Positions 8,842-17,847 are shown, counted from the first letter of the stretch. The stretch: DNA of 64,000 nt from Rhodospirillaceae bacterium (GCA_016712715.1 JADJQM010000002.1:1178001-1242000), one strand, 5' to 3'. A program made the numbers and translations. The notes: a model not told the origin generated them from the sequence alone.

Positions 8842-9471
8842 CTAGGCCTTAAGTTCGTCCACCCCCAGCAGCCATTCGGCATGGCGGGTGAGGGCCGTGA
8901 TCGGGCCGCCGCCATGGCCGATTGTCTGCAACGAGACCCCCGCACCGTCGAGCAGCATGAGGAGCTGGTCGGCGATCATGTCGGCGCGCTTCAACCCGGC
9001 CTTGCGGCAATTTTCGGCAAAGCGCCGGCGCATGCCGCGCTTATGATCCTCGATCACCTGGCGGCCGGGATGGCCGGCTTCCGGAATCTCGATGGCGGCA
9101 TTGGTGATGGGACAGCCGCGGCTCTCCGGCCGCTCCATCTGCCGGCCCATGTCTTTGAGCCAGGCGAGGATATGACCGCGCGGATCATCGGCATGCCTGG
9201 CGCCGATCCGGTCCCAGCCGGCCTCGATCTCGGCTGCCACCTCGCGCAGGTATTCGGCCACCAACTCGTCCTTCGAGGTGAAGTGGCGATAGAGCGTCAT
9301 CTTGTTGGTGCCGGCGGTGGCGGCCACCGCCTCGACGCCCACGGCGCGGATGCCCTGGCCATAGAACAGCGCGTGGGCCGCCTGCAGAATGCGCTCGCGC
9401 GGCGGCATGTCGGCGAGGTCGACAGCCGGCGATGGTATCTTGCGGGCAGGGCTCGTTTTTCGCGTCGCCAT
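8842..9471 (-). CDS. TetR/AcrR family transcriptional regulator
   Basis: 209 aa. The N-terminal helix-turn-helix is typical of TetR (RERILQAAHALFYGQGIRAVG, then NKMTLYRHFTSKDELVAEYL), followed by an all-helical ligand-binding domain with GCPITNAAIEI. It is divergent from the NAD(P)-binding reductase at 9593. Two identical palindromes lie in the 121-bp intergenic region, so this protein most likely represses itself and the reductase. Confidence 0.93.
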   Translation of the reverse strand: MATRKTSPARKIPSPAVDLADMPPRERILQAAHALFYGQGIRAVGVEAVAATAGTNKMTLYRHFTSKDELVAEYLREVAAEIEAGWDRIGARHADDPRGHILAWLKDMGRQMERPESRGCPITNAAIEIPEAGHPGRQVIEDHKRGMRRRFAENCRKAGLKRADMIADQLLMLLDGAGVSLQTIGHGGGPITALTRHAEWLLGVDELKA

Positions 9472-9491
9472 GAAATGTCACTTGACGTTGA

Positions 9492-9533
9492 TGTTACCGA
9501 TCGGTAACAGTACGCACGTTACCGATCGGTAAC
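9492..9533. promoter_or_regulatory. Twin TetR operators GTTACCGATCGGTAAC
   Basis: Two copies of the perfect 16-bp palindrome GTTACCGATCGGTAAC lie at 9493-9508 and 9518-9533, with centres 25 bp apart. The first copy extends to an 18-bp palindrome TGTTACCGATCGGTAACA at 9492-9509. They lie between the divergent TetR and reductase genes, as expected for a self-regulated TetR pair. Confidence 0.88.
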
Positions 9534-9592
9534 ATACACGAATTCGGCCAGAACGCGACAGGTTTTTCGCAGCGGCCATCAAGGAGAACGAC

Positions 9593-10479
9593 ATGAAAAT
9601 CGGTGTGACGGGTGCAAGCGGGCAGTTGGGTGGCCTGGTGTTGGAAAGCCTGCTTGGCCGGGGTATTGCCGCAACCGACATCGTGGCGTTGACCCGCGAC
9701 CCAGCGAAGCTTTCGGCCTATGCCGCCAGGGGTGTGACAGTGCGCGCCGGCGATTTCGACAAGCCGGCGGACCTGACCGCGTCGCTCCAGGGCGTCGAGC
9801 GATTGCTGATCATCCCGGCCTCCGATCTCCGTCCCGGCATCCGCACGCCGCAACATCGGAACGCGGTCAACGCCGCGAAATCTGCCGGCGTGAAACACGT
9901 CATCTACATCTCGACCATGGGTGCTCATCGCGGGCAGGACCTGTTCGCAGCGCATCTCGAGACCGAGCAGGCGATCTACGCCTCTGGCCTAGCGTGGACC
10001 ATCCTACGCATGGGCATGTATTACGACAATCTGTGGATGGGCTCGATCGCTTATGCGCTCAGCGCCGGCGTCTATGCCGCGACCGCACCGACCCCAGCCG
10101 CCAATGTCGCGCGCAGCGATGTGGCCGCGGCCGCCGCGGCGCTGCTTGCAAGCCCGGGCCATGACAGCTTCCTCTATCATGCGACCGGACCGGCTTCGCA
10201 AACCCCGGCCGAAATCGCCGCGACCATTGCCGAGGTCTTCGGCAAAAGGTCGAGGCCGTCACCGTGACCCAGGATCAGTTCAACGGCGCGCTGAAGGGTG
10301 CGGGCCTGCCGGATTTCGTGGTCGATGCCATCGGCGGCATAGAAGAAGCCCGCGCCAAGGGATTGCTCGATGTGGTGACCCACGATATCGAACACCTCAC
10401 CGGCAAGAAGGCGCTGACCCTCGCGCAATATCTCGCCAGCACGAAACATCTCGCCGCCGCGACGGCCGCGGCGCACTGA
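9593..10479 (+). pseudogene. NmrA/QOR2-type NAD(P)-binding oxidoreductase, frameshifted at 10244-10247
   Basis: The first frame (9593-10267) starts MKIGVTGASGQLGGLVLESL, an NAD(P)-binding Rossmann GxxGxLG motif, and continues with IYISTMGAH and the ILRMGMYYDN segment typical of NmrA-like/quinone reductase 2 proteins. The frame is lost at GGCAAAAGGTCG. The conserved C-terminus (FNGALKGAGLPDFVVDAIGG, then HLTGKKALTLAQYL) continues in the other frame from about 10249 to 10479. Adding one A to the AAAA run restores Gly-Lys-Lys-Val and a 295-aa protein of normal family length. Either an assembly error or a recent frameshift. Probably regulated by the divergent TetR. Confidence 0.85.
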
Positions 10480-10488
10480 CGGGCATGA

Positions 10489-11916
10489 TCAGCGCGGCTG
10501 CTGGCGCAGGATGCGCCAGGCCGCGCAGATCGCGTCGGCGGCGATGCGGCCTTCCGCTTCCGTCGTCTCGCCCGAGATGATGGAGAGCCGCATCACCTGC
10601 TGGCCGCGCCATTTCGCCCCGCCGGCAAAGCAGATGCCGTCCTGCTGGATGCGCGCGATGGTCCGTTGCGTGAGACGGTCGGCCTCATCCGGCGCCGTAT
10701 CGGTGCCGAAGCGCAGCAGCATCTGGTTGAGCGTCACGTCGTTGAGGACGCTGATACCGGGCTCTGATCGGAACTGCTCTGCCATCGCCTGCGCGACGTT
10801 GCAATGACGCTCGACCATGGCGGCGATGCCCGCCCGCCCCAGATGCTTGATGATGGCCCAGGTGGCAAATCCCCGCGCCCGGCGCGAGAGTTCCGGCACG
10901 TAATGGCTGGGATCGCGCTCGCCCTCTTGCGTCGGCGGCAGGTAGCTTGCCGCAATCGTCATGGCGCGGCGATGCGCCCCCTCGTCACGCACGATCGCAT
11001 AGCCGCAATCATAGGGCGTCTGCAGCCATTTATGACCGTCGGTCGCCCAGGAATCCGCCTGATCCAGATCCGCCGCCTGAGGTTTCAGCCGGGCGCTGGC
11101 GCGGGCCCAGAGGCCGAAGGCGCCATCGACATGAATCCAGGCGCCTTTTGCGCGCGCCAGCGGGATGAGCGTCGCAAAATTGTCGAAGGCGCCGGTGTTG
11201 ATCTGGCCCGCCTGCAGGATGACGACGCTGGGTCCAGCCACCTTTGCCATCGCCGCCGCAAAATCATCGACCAGCATGCGGCCCTGCGCATCGGTCTTCA
11301 CCCGCACGACCCGGTCATGGCCTAAGCCTAAGAACTGCAGCGCTGAAAAGACCGTCGTGTGCGCATCGTCGCCGATCAGCACGGTGATGGGTGGCGCGCC
11401 GAACAGGCCGGCAGCTTCCGCGTCCCATCCCACGCGCCGCAGCACCTCGCCGCGTGCTGCCGCGAGACAGACAAAATTGGCGGCAGTGGCGCCGGTCACG
11501 AAGCCCACCGAGCAGGCGCGCGGCAGGTCGAGAAGGTCGAGCAGCCAGCCGGCGGCCACAGCTTCGACCGCGGCTGCCGCGGGGGTCGCGACATGATTGC
11601 CGGCATTCTGGCCCCAGGCGCTGGTCAGCCAATCGGCGGCAACGCCCACCGGATGCGAGGCGCCGATCACCCAGCCGAAAAAGCGCGGACCGGTCATGGC
11701 GTTGAGCCCGGGTTCAGCGTCACGGGCCAAATGGTCGATGAGGGTCTGTGCGTCAGCCCCGCTTTCCGGGACGGGCTCGGCAAAGGTCTGACGCATCTCC
11801 GAAAAGGATCGCCGCGCCCCCTGGAATCCGTCCGCGACGCCGGCGCGGTAGCGGATGGCATGGCCTGCCGCCAGTTCCAGGAGTTGCTCCAATGCCTGCG
11901 GGTCCATCTCACGCAT
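10489..11916 (-). CDS. PLP-dependent group II amino acid decarboxylase-like protein
   Basis: 475 aa, the usual size for the aromatic-L-amino-acid/glutamate decarboxylase family. PLP-site features are visible: TGATAANFVCL for phosphate binding, the stacking His in DDAHTT (about residue 186), the Asp in HVDGAFG (about residue 264) and the Schiff-base Lys in TDGHKWLQTPYDCG (about residue 296). The substrate cannot be told from sequence, and some members are aldehyde synthases. It is convergent with the reductase, ending 10 bp from it. Confidence 0.9.
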   Translation of the reverse strand: MREMDPQALEQLLELAAGHAIRYRAGVADGFQGARRSFSEMRQTFAEPVPESGADAQTLIDHLARDAEPGLNAMTGPRFFGWVIGASHPVGVAADWLTSAWGQNAGNHVATPAAAAVEAVAAGWLLDLLDLPRACSVGFVTGATAANFVCLAAARGEVLRRVGWDAEAAGLFGAPPITVLIGDDAHTTVFSALQFLGLGHDRVVRVKTDAQGRMLVDDFAAAMAKVAGPSVVILQAGQINTGAFDNFATLIPLARAKGAWIHVDGAFGLWARASARLKPQAADLDQADSWATDGHKWLQTPYDCGYAIVRDEGAHRRAMTIAASYLPPTQEGERDPSHYVPELSRRARGFATWAIIKHLGRAGIAAMVERHCNVAQAMAEQFRSEPGISVLNDVTLNQMLLRFGTDTAPDEADRLTQRTIARIQQDGICFAGGAKWRGQQVMRLSIISGETTEAEGRIAADAICAAWRILRQQPR

Positions 11917-12076
11917 CTCCCCATTTTTTCGGGCGCATCTTGGGCAGGTTTTCCCGGGCCGGCAAGGCGCCGGTACCCGGGCACGAGCCGGTCTTTTCCA
12001 TCTTGCGCGTCACCGGAATCCTGGGTAAGTTCCAGACCGATTGCAATATGCAAGCAGTTATCCGGAGTGCCCGCCG

Positions 12077-12727
12077 ATGTCGCTGACCCTCTATGCCCAT
12101 CCCTTGTCCTCCTATTGCCAGAAGGTGCTGGTGGCCTTCTACGAGAACGGCATCGCCTTCGATGTCCGGCAGCTCTTCGATGGCGACCCGGAGATCGGGC
12201 GCGACTTTGCGGCATTGTGGCCGATCCAGCGTATGCCGCTGCTGGTCGATGATGGGCGCGTGGTCGCCGAATCCAGCATCATCATCGAGCATCTGCAGCG
12301 CCATCACCCGGGACCCGTCCAGCTCATTCCGGAGGAATCCCTGGAGGTGCGCTTCATGGACCGTGTGTTCGACAATTACCTCCAGACCCCACAGCAGAGG
12401 ATCGTGTTCGACGCGCTCCGTCCGGCGGAACATCGCGATCCATTTGGTGTCGCCGAGGCCCGCAAGCAGTTGGAGACGAGTTATCGCTGGCTGGATGCGC
12501 ATCTCGCCGGCCGGCGCTGGGCCGCGGGCGATGTGTTCACACTTGCCGATTGCTCGGCGGCCCCCGCCTTGTTCTATGCCGATTGGACGCATCCCATCGC
12601 GCCGGAATTTGCTACGCTCAAAGCCTATCGCCAGCGCCTGCTGGCCCGGCCGAGCTTCGCGCGCGCCGTCGATGAGGCCAGGCCTTATCGCCACCTTTTC
12701 CCCTTGGGTGCCCCCGATCGGGATTGA
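12077..12727 (+). CDS. Glutathione S-transferase family protein
   Basis: 216 aa from ATG 12077. An in-frame ATG at 12041 would add 12 residues that do not fit the fold. The thioredoxin-like N-domain begins MSLTLYAHPLSSYCQKVLVA, with the expected cis-Pro in QRMPLLVDD and the Glu-Ser dyad in VVAESSIII. The helical C-domain carries GDVFTLADCSAAPALF. A cytosolic GST for conjugation or isomerisation of an unknown electrophile. It converges with the ArsC-like gene, with stop codons 4 bp apart. Confidence 0.9.
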   Translation: MSLTLYAHPLSSYCQKVLVAFYENGIAFDVRQLFDGDPEIGRDFAALWPIQRMPLLVDDGRVVAESSIIIEHLQRHHPGPVQLIPEESLEVRFMDRVFDNYLQTPQQRIVFDALRPAEHRDPFGVAEARKQLETSYRWLDAHLAGRRWAAGDVFTLADCSAAPALFYADWTHPIAPEFATLKAYRQRLLARPSFARAVDEARPYRHLFPLGAPDRD

Positions 12728-12731
12728 GGCC

Positions 12732-13080
12732 CTATTTGAACGCCGCCTGATAGCTTTCCGGCTTGAAGCCCAGCAGCCGCTTTTTGCCGAGATCCAGCAC
12801 CGGCCGCTTGATCATCGAGGGGCTGCGCCAGCATGAGGGCAACAGCCTTGGCGGCATTGAGATCGGCGCGGTCCGCATCGGGAAGCTTGCGGAGGGTGGT
12901 GCCGGCGCGGTTGAGGACACTCTCCCAGCCCAACTCCTCGCACCAGGCTGCCAGCCTCTGCTTGTCGATGCTCGCCACCTTGTAATCGTGGAAGGCATAA
13001 GCGATGCCGTGATCATCCAGCCAGGCGCGCGCCTTCTTCATCGTGTCGCAGTTCTTGATGCCGTAAATCGTGATCGTCAT
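12732..13080 (-). pseudogene. ArsC/Spx family thioredoxin-fold protein, frameshifted at 12819-12822
   Basis: From ATG 13080 the protein reads MTITIYGIKNCDTMKKARAW, where NCDTMKKA is the ArsC/YffB-type active-site region with a single Cys, then SVLNRAGTTLRKLP. The conserved IKRPVLD motif and the C-terminus (KKRLLGFKPESYQAAFK) are in another frame ending at 12732. Removing one C from the CCCC run (12819-12822 on the given strand as GGGG) joins them into a 115-aa protein of standard length. YffB-like relatives are probable glutathione-dependent reductases. A sequencing indel is the simplest reading. Confidence 0.85.
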
Positions 13081-13102
13081 GTCGGACGCATTTTCCTGAA
13101 GT

Positions 13103-13951
13103 TCAGCGCGGCTTCGGCGCGTGGATGGTGAGCCAGATACCGCCGAGGACCAGCACCGTAACCGCCGCCAGTTTCAGCGACAAGGATTCGCCCAGCCACA
13201 GGATGCCACCTGTGGCCGCCACCACCGGCACCAGCAATTGCGCGGCCCCCGCCGTCGCCACCTTCAGCCGCGGCAGCACCGCGTACCAGACGACATAACC
13301 GAGGCCCGAGGTGACGGCGCCGGAGGCGATGGCGAGGGCGGCGCCGTGAAATGTCGGCACCGTCAGCTGGGCGAAGGGCAGCAACAGCAGGGCCAGGGGG
13401 GCGGCACCGATGAAATTGCGCGCCGTCCGTGCAAAAGGATCGGCCGCCCCCTTGCCCAGCATCGTGTAGATGCCCCAGGCGATGCCGGCCAGCACCATGA
13501 GGAGGGCCGCAACCAGGGGCGGCGCCGTGGCGCCCGGCGCCAGCAGCCAGGCCATGCCGGCAAAGGCGATGACAAGGCCCAGCCGGTCGCGTCCCGAAAG
13601 CGGCGTGCCGCGCAAGGTCGCCCAGAGGGCAAGGGTGAGCTGCACGGTCGCGAACAGGATGAGCGCGCCAGTCGCGGCCCCGAGGGTGAGATAGGCGAAG
13701 GTGAAGGCCTCGCCATAGGCCAGCAGCGACAGCACACCGCCAAGATCGGCGCGGCGCGGCAGGACATCGGCGCGCTGCCGCAAGGCAAGGAGCGCCAGCA
13801 TCAGGGCGCCCGCGACGAGGCGCAGCGTCACGAATTCAGCAGCGCCGATCGCTGGCACACCGTCGGGCAAGGGCGCGAGTGCCCAGCGCGTCAGCAGCGA
13901 ATTGCCGGCAAAGGCCAGGATGGCGAGCGCGGTGAGTGCGATGACTCTCAA
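13103..13951 (-). CDS. EamA/DMT family transporter
   Basis: 282 aa with about ten hydrophobic segments arranged as two five-helix repeats, the drug/metabolite transporter layout. EamA-like signatures include GNSLLTRWAL near the N-terminus and GILWLGESLSLKLAAVTVLV at about residue 250. Inner membrane; exports an unknown small metabolite. It lies 53 bp downstream of a MarR regulator gene on the same strand and is probably co-transcribed and controlled by it. Confidence 0.88.
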   Translation of the reverse strand: MRVIALTALAILAFAGNSLLTRWALAPLPDGVPAIGAAEFVTLRLVAGALMLALLALRQRADVLPRRADLGGVLSLLAYGEAFTFAYLTLGAATGALILFATVQLTLALWATLRGTPLSGRDRLGLVIAFAGMAWLLAPGATAPPLVAALLMVLAGIAWGIYTMLGKGAADPFARTARNFIGAAPLALLLLPFAQLTVPTFHGAALAIASGAVTSGLGYVVWYAVLPRLKVATAGAAQLLVPVVAATGGILWLGESLSLKLAAVTVLVLGGIWLTIHAPKPR

Positions 13952-14004
13952 TCTGTGGCCCCAGTCGGTTCGGAATGTGCCGTGCAGTGATACCAGCCGG
14001 CCGC

Positions 14005-14475
14005 TCAGACCGGAAGCGCCGCGGCGGCACGGGCGAGGCGCGGCGACAGGCTGGCCGCCATGAGTTTGCCGAGCTTGGCCTGGGCCTTGCGCCAGACCGG
14101 GATCGCCGCCTCCAGGCGCCGCGCACCCGTTTCGGTGAGCCAGACGGCGCGGCGGCGGAGGTCGTTCTCAACCAGCGTGATCTCGATAAGGCACATGCCT
14201 TCCAGCGTGCGGAGATTGCGCGACAGGGTGGATTGCTCAAGGCCGGTGCGCCTGGCGAGCGCCCCCAGCGTATCGTCGGTGAGCGACGCAATCTCCGCCA
14301 GCAATCCGATCTGCGCGGCACTGAAACCGGTCTCGGCGAGTTCCCGGTCGAGAAACAAGGATATCCGACGCGCCGCCAGCCGGCTGTTCCAGCCGGCGCA
14401 GGTGGCGACCAGATGGCGGGCATCAGCGACCAGGGATTTTGGTCGCTGCCTTGACGATTGATTTTGTGAGCTCAT
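14005..14475 (-). CDS. MarR family transcriptional regulator
   Basis: 156 aa from ATG 14475. The longer frame to 14541 would translate through the operator region. The winged helix is clear: FSAAQIGLLAEIASLTDDTL, ARRTGLEQSTLSRNLRTLEG and RRRAVWLTETGARRLEAAIP. MarR proteins repress transport or stress genes and respond to small phenolic or oxidising ligands. It is divergent from the DUF488/cysteine synthase pair and upstream of the EamA transporter. Palindromes covering its own start region suggest autoregulation. Confidence 0.9.
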   Translation of the reverse strand: MSSQNQSSRQRPKSLVADARHLVATCAGWNSRLAARRISLFLDRELAETGFSAAQIGLLAEIASLTDDTLGALARRTGLEQSTLSRNLRTLEGMCLIEITLVENDLRRRAVWLTETGARRLEAAIPVWRKAQAKLGKLMAASLSPRLARAAAALPV

Positions 14476-14508
14476 AGATCTATGTATATACATAAAATGT
14501 AGATACAT
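14474..14508. promoter_or_regulatory. Palindromic operator cluster at the MarR/DUF488 divergent promoter
   Basis: Three abutting dyads lie in this AT-rich patch: ATAGATCTAT (14474-14483), the perfect palindrome ATGTATATACAT (14482-14493) and the near-palindrome ATGTAGATACAT (14497-14508). The last two have centres 15 bp apart. The first overlaps the MarR start codon at 14475, and DUF488 starts at 14521. They are likely MarR binding sites. Confidence 0.7.
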
Positions 14509-14520
14509 GGAAATACTTTT

Positions 14521-14892
14521 ATGCTCCGACCCCGCAAACAAGAGCTTTCAGTCAAGCGCATCTACGATCCGCCGGCCAGGACGGACGGCCAGCGCATCCT
14601 GGTCGACCGGCTGTGGCCGCGCGGCATCAACAAGGACAAGGCCGCCATCGATCTGTGGCTGAAGGATCTCGCCCCCAGCAACGAACTGCGCCAGCGCTTC
14701 CATGGGCATCCCGCCGAATGGGACGCCTTCCGCGCCGCCTATGCGCACGAGCTAGAAGGGGAGGCGGCGATGGCGGCGGTCGCGACCTTGCGCGCACGAC
14801 TTGCCCAAGGACCGGTCACCTTGCTCTATGCCGCGCGCGATACCGCGCACAACAATGCGCTCGCCCTCAAGGCCTGGCTGGAGGAATCATGA
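14521..14892 (+). CDS. DUF488 family protein
   Basis: 123 aa. VKRIYDPPARTDGQRILVDRLWPRG, the acidic-aromatic middle (LWLKDLAPSNELRQRFHGHP) and TLLYAARDTAHNNALAL are the conserved blocks of short DUF488 proteins, whose function is unknown. The start could also be the Val/Met region a few codons in. The first ATG begins 12 bp after the operator cluster. The stop codon overlaps the next ATG (ATGA), so it is translationally coupled to the cysteine-synthase-like gene. Confidence 0.88.
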   Translation: MLRPRKQELSVKRIYDPPARTDGQRILVDRLWPRGINKDKAAIDLWLKDLAPSNELRQRFHGHPAEWDAFRAAYAHELEGEAAMAAVATLRARLAQGPVTLLYAARDTAHNNALALKAWLEES

Positions 14893-15812
14893 TCAACGCG
14901 AAAGAAACCATCCTCAGCGGTATCGGCGGCACCAGCCTGCTGCCCCTGCGCCGCATCCGGCCCGGAACCGGCGCCCGCATCCTCCTCAAGCTGGAAAGCG
15001 AGAATCCCACCGGCAGCATGAAGGACCGCATGGCGCTGGCCATGATCGAGGCTGCCGAGAAGGACGGCCGCCTTTTGCCTGGCGGGTCGGTAGTCGAATA
15101 TACCGGCGGCAGCACCGGCGTCTCCCTGGCGCTGGTCTGCGCGGTCAAGGGCTATCCGCTCCACATCGTGACCTCGGATGCCTTCGCCGCCGAGAAGCTC
15201 GAACATATGAGGCGGCTGGGCGCAGAGCTCCAGGTGCTCCGCAGCGACAGCGGCCGCATGACCGAAAAACTCACTCGCGACATGATCGAGGCGGCACGCA
15301 TCGTCGCCGAGCGGACCGCCAGCTTCTGGACCGACCAGATGAAGAACACCGACCAGCTTGCCGCCTATCATCGGATGGCGGAGGAGATCTGGGCGCAGAC
15401 GGCGGGCAAGGTCGACGCCTTCGTGCAGAGCGTCGGCACCGCGGCCTCCCTGCGCGGCAATGCCGAAGCCCTGCGCCGCTTTAATCCCGCCACCCGCATC
15501 ATCGCCGTCGAACCAGCCGAATCCTCGGTCCTCTCGGGCGGTGCCACCGGCGCCCACAAGATCGACGGCATCGGCGCGGGCTACGTCGTACCCCTATGGC
15601 AAAGAGATATCGCCCAACGCATCGAACGCATCTCGACGGAGGAGGCGAAGGACATGGCAGCAAGGCTTGGCCGCGAGGAAGGCATTTTCGCCGGCACCTC
15701 GACCGGCGCCAATGTCGTGGCGGCCCTGCGCGACGCCGAAGCGATGGGGCCGGATGCCACAATCGTCACGGTCATGTGCGATACGGGCATGAAATATCTC
15801 AGCCGGCGCTGA
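14889..15812 (+). CDS. PLP-dependent cysteine synthase family protein
   Basis: 307 aa from ATG 14889, overlapping the preceding stop by 4 nt. It is a fold-type II PLP enzyme: the Schiff-base Lys is in ENPTGSMKDRMAL (about residue 45), the PLP phosphate/carboxylate loop is EYTGGSTGVSLA (replacing the usual TSGNTG), and the second glycine loop is EGIFAGTSTGANVVAAL. Family members make cysteine from O-acetylserine or act as cystathionine beta-synthase-like enzymes. The altered TGGSTG loop makes the exact substrate uncertain. Pairing with DUF488 behind a MarR operator suggests a stress-linked role. Confidence 0.88.
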   Translation: MINAKETILSGIGGTSLLPLRRIRPGTGARILLKLESENPTGSMKDRMALAMIEAAEKDGRLLPGGSVVEYTGGSTGVSLALVCAVKGYPLHIVTSDAFAAEKLEHMRRLGAELQVLRSDSGRMTEKLTRDMIEAARIVAERTASFWTDQMKNTDQLAAYHRMAEEIWAQTAGKVDAFVQSVGTAASLRGNAEALRRFNPATRIIAVEPAESSVLSGGATGAHKIDGIGAGYVVPLWQRDIAQRIERISTEEAKDMAARLGREEGIFAGTSTGANVVAALRDAEAMGPDATIVTVMCDTGMKYLSRR

Positions 15813-15813
15813 C

Positions 15814-16518
15814 CTAGGGCCGCTTCGGAATCTCCAGCCCGCGTTGCACGGCGGGGCGTGCCAAGCCACGCGCGAGCCAGGCCGGCACGTTTTTGAAGCT
15901 GGCATAGTCGACCAGATCGCCGGCGCCATAGAAGCCAACGAGATTGCGCACCCAGCCCAGCGTCGCCACATCGGCGATGGTGAACGCGTCGCCCATCAGC
16001 CATTGCCGCCCGGCAAGGCGCGTCTCCAGCACACCGAGCAGCCGCTTCGATTCATCGACATAACGCTGCAGCGGCCGCTTGTCCTCATAGTCGCGGCCGG
16101 CGAACTTATGGAAGAAGCCGACCTGGCCGAACATCGGGCCGATCGCAGCCATCTGGAAGAACACCCATTGGATGGTTTCATGACGCAGGGCCAGATCCTG
16201 CGGCAACAGTTTCCCGGTCTTCTCGGCGAGATAGAGCAGGATAGCGCCTGATTCAAAGAGACCCAGCGGCTTGCCGCCGGGGCCATCGGGATCGATGATC
16301 GCCGGGATCTTGCCATTGGGGTTGAGTGCCAGATATTCCGGAATCCAGGTCTCGTTCTTGCCGATATCGATCATGTGCGGCTCATAGGGGAGGCCGATCT
16401 CCTCCAGCATGATCGAGACCTTGACGCCATTGGGTGTCGGCAGCGAATAAAGCTGCAGCCGGTCCGGATGCTGCGCCGGCCAGCGCCGGGTGATGGGAAA
16501 ATCGGAGAGATCGGGCAT
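15814..16518 (-). CDS. Glutathione S-transferase, YfcG/YghU-like
   Basis: 234 aa. The N-domain contains YSLPTPNGVKVSIMLEEIGL, where Thr-Pro-Asn is typical of the nu-class YfcG/YghU/Ure2p-like enzymes. It continues with LNPNGKIPAIIDPDG and FESGAILLYLAEKTG; the C-domain has WLMGDAFTIADVATLGWV. Such proteins show disulphide-bond oxidoreductase activity with glutathione. Convergent with the cysteine-synthase-like gene. Confidence 0.9.
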   Translation of the reverse strand: MPDLSDFPITRRWPAQHPDRLQLYSLPTPNGVKVSIMLEEIGLPYEPHMIDIGKNETWIPEYLALNPNGKIPAIIDPDGPGGKPLGLFESGAILLYLAEKTGKLLPQDLALRHETIQWVFFQMAAIGPMFGQVGFFHKFAGRDYEDKRPLQRYVDESKRLLGVLETRLAGRQWLMGDAFTIADVATLGWVRNLVGFYGAGDLVDYASFKNVPAWLARGLARPAVQRGLEIPKRP

Positions 16519-16627
16519 TCAGGCACTCCATGGATTGCACTGGCAGGGTCGCACTATGAAAGGCGACCACACCGCCGTCCAGTCAGGCAAGCGTTTCATT
16601 TGAGCATCGCTGGCATGCAGCCGCGTG

Positions 16628-17674
16628 CTAGCGGCCCTTCGCCATCGGCCGAGCGAAGGCCGGGATCCGGAAGCGGCGGCGATAGGTGCCGGGGGTGAGG
16701 CCGGTGATGCGTTTGAACAGGCGGCGGAAGAAGGCCGCTTCCTCATAGCCCACCAGCCAGCTGATCTCGTCGACGGCAACCTCGGTCCGCTCCAAGCGGC
16801 GCTTGGCATCCTCGATGCGCAGGCGCTGCACATAGGCGATCGGGCTCAGGCCCGTGGCGCTGGTGAAGCGGCGCTTGAAGGTGCGCTCGGTCAAACCTGC
16901 GCGCTTGATCATCTCCTCCAGCGGATTGGCGACCGAGAAATGCGACGCCACCCAATCCTGCGCGGCCCTGATGGCAAGGTCGCCATGATCGTTGCGCCCC
17001 TCGAACACCATATAGGGCGCCAAGCCGTCCTGATGCCATTGGAGGGCGAAGGAGCGCGCCACTTCCTGCGCCGCGGTGGCACCGGCATGGCGGCCGATGA
17101 GATAGAGCACCAGATCGTGCCAGGTCATCGAGGCGCCCGATGATACGAGCTCATCGCGTTTCCCGGCGATCACCAGCACCCGTTCCGGATGGATCTTGAC
17201 CTTGGGGAAGGCGGCGGCGAATTCACGCGTATGGGCAAAATGCACCGTTGCATCCATGCCGTCGAACAGCCCCGTCTCGGCGATGACGAAAATGCCCGAA
17301 CAGGCCGAGCAGATGAGGGCACCTCGCCTGTGCATGGCGCGCAGCCAGTCGACCAGTTCGGGATGCCGCCCCTTGATCCACCCTTCCGGCCCCAGCAGGA
17401 TCGAGGGCACGATGATGATGTCGCTCTGCTCGATCTTCAGGAAGCTGCGCTGCACAGTCATCGGCACCCGGCTTGCCAGCTGCAGAGGGCCGGTCCGCAA
17501 GCCGACGATCTCGACCTTGAAGGGCGGCGCCCCGCGGGTCGCCATGGCCGGCAGGATCGCAAAGGCGTTCATCACATCGAAGATGCCACCCAGCGTCGAC
17601 ACCACGGCTTCGGGTATGGCGACAAGGCTCACATGGAGCGGCGCCGATCCGGCGGATGGGGTATGTCGCGGCAT
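16628..17674 (-). CDS. GlxA-type AraC family transcriptional regulator
   Basis: 348 aa from ATG 17674. The frame runs upstream to 17821 but the added residues are not conserved-looking. The N-terminal DJ-1/PfpI-like domain covers about residues 10-190, with its nucleophile-elbow region ALICSACSGIFVIAETGLFDG shortened here to the ICSACSG loop. The C-terminal AraC helix-turn-helix pair occupies the last 100 residues (LTERTFKRRFTSATGLSPIA, EISWLVGYEEAAFFRRLFKR). It is divergent from the methyltransferase at 17848, its most likely target. Confidence 0.9.
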   Translation of the reverse strand: MPRHTPSAGSAPLHVSLVAIPEAVVSTLGGIFDVMNAFAILPAMATRGAPPFKVEIVGLRTGPLQLASRVPMTVQRSFLKIEQSDIIIVPSILLGPEGWIKGRHPELVDWLRAMHRRGALICSACSGIFVIAETGLFDGMDATVHFAHTREFAAAFPKVKIHPERVLVIAGKRDELVSSGASMTWHDLVLYLIGRHAGATAAQEVARSFALQWHQDGLAPYMVFEGRNDHGDLAIRAAQDWVASHFSVANPLEEMIKRAGLTERTFKRRFTSATGLSPIAYVQRLRIEDAKRRLERTEVAVDEISWLVGYEEAAFFRRLFKRITGLTPGTYRRRFRIPAFARPMAKGR

Positions 17675-17847
17675 GTCGGAACTCTGTTGGTGGACGCGCG
17701 CCAAGATTAGCATCGGCCTGCAGGTCATGCCACCGCATGGCCCAAATGACCCGATTTTGGACAGGACGGCTCTGCCGCCAGCAGGGCGCCCCTGCGATCT
17801 TCCGTTCCGAGCTCGGCACAACGCCGGGCACCGTGACGTAAGGAGAT

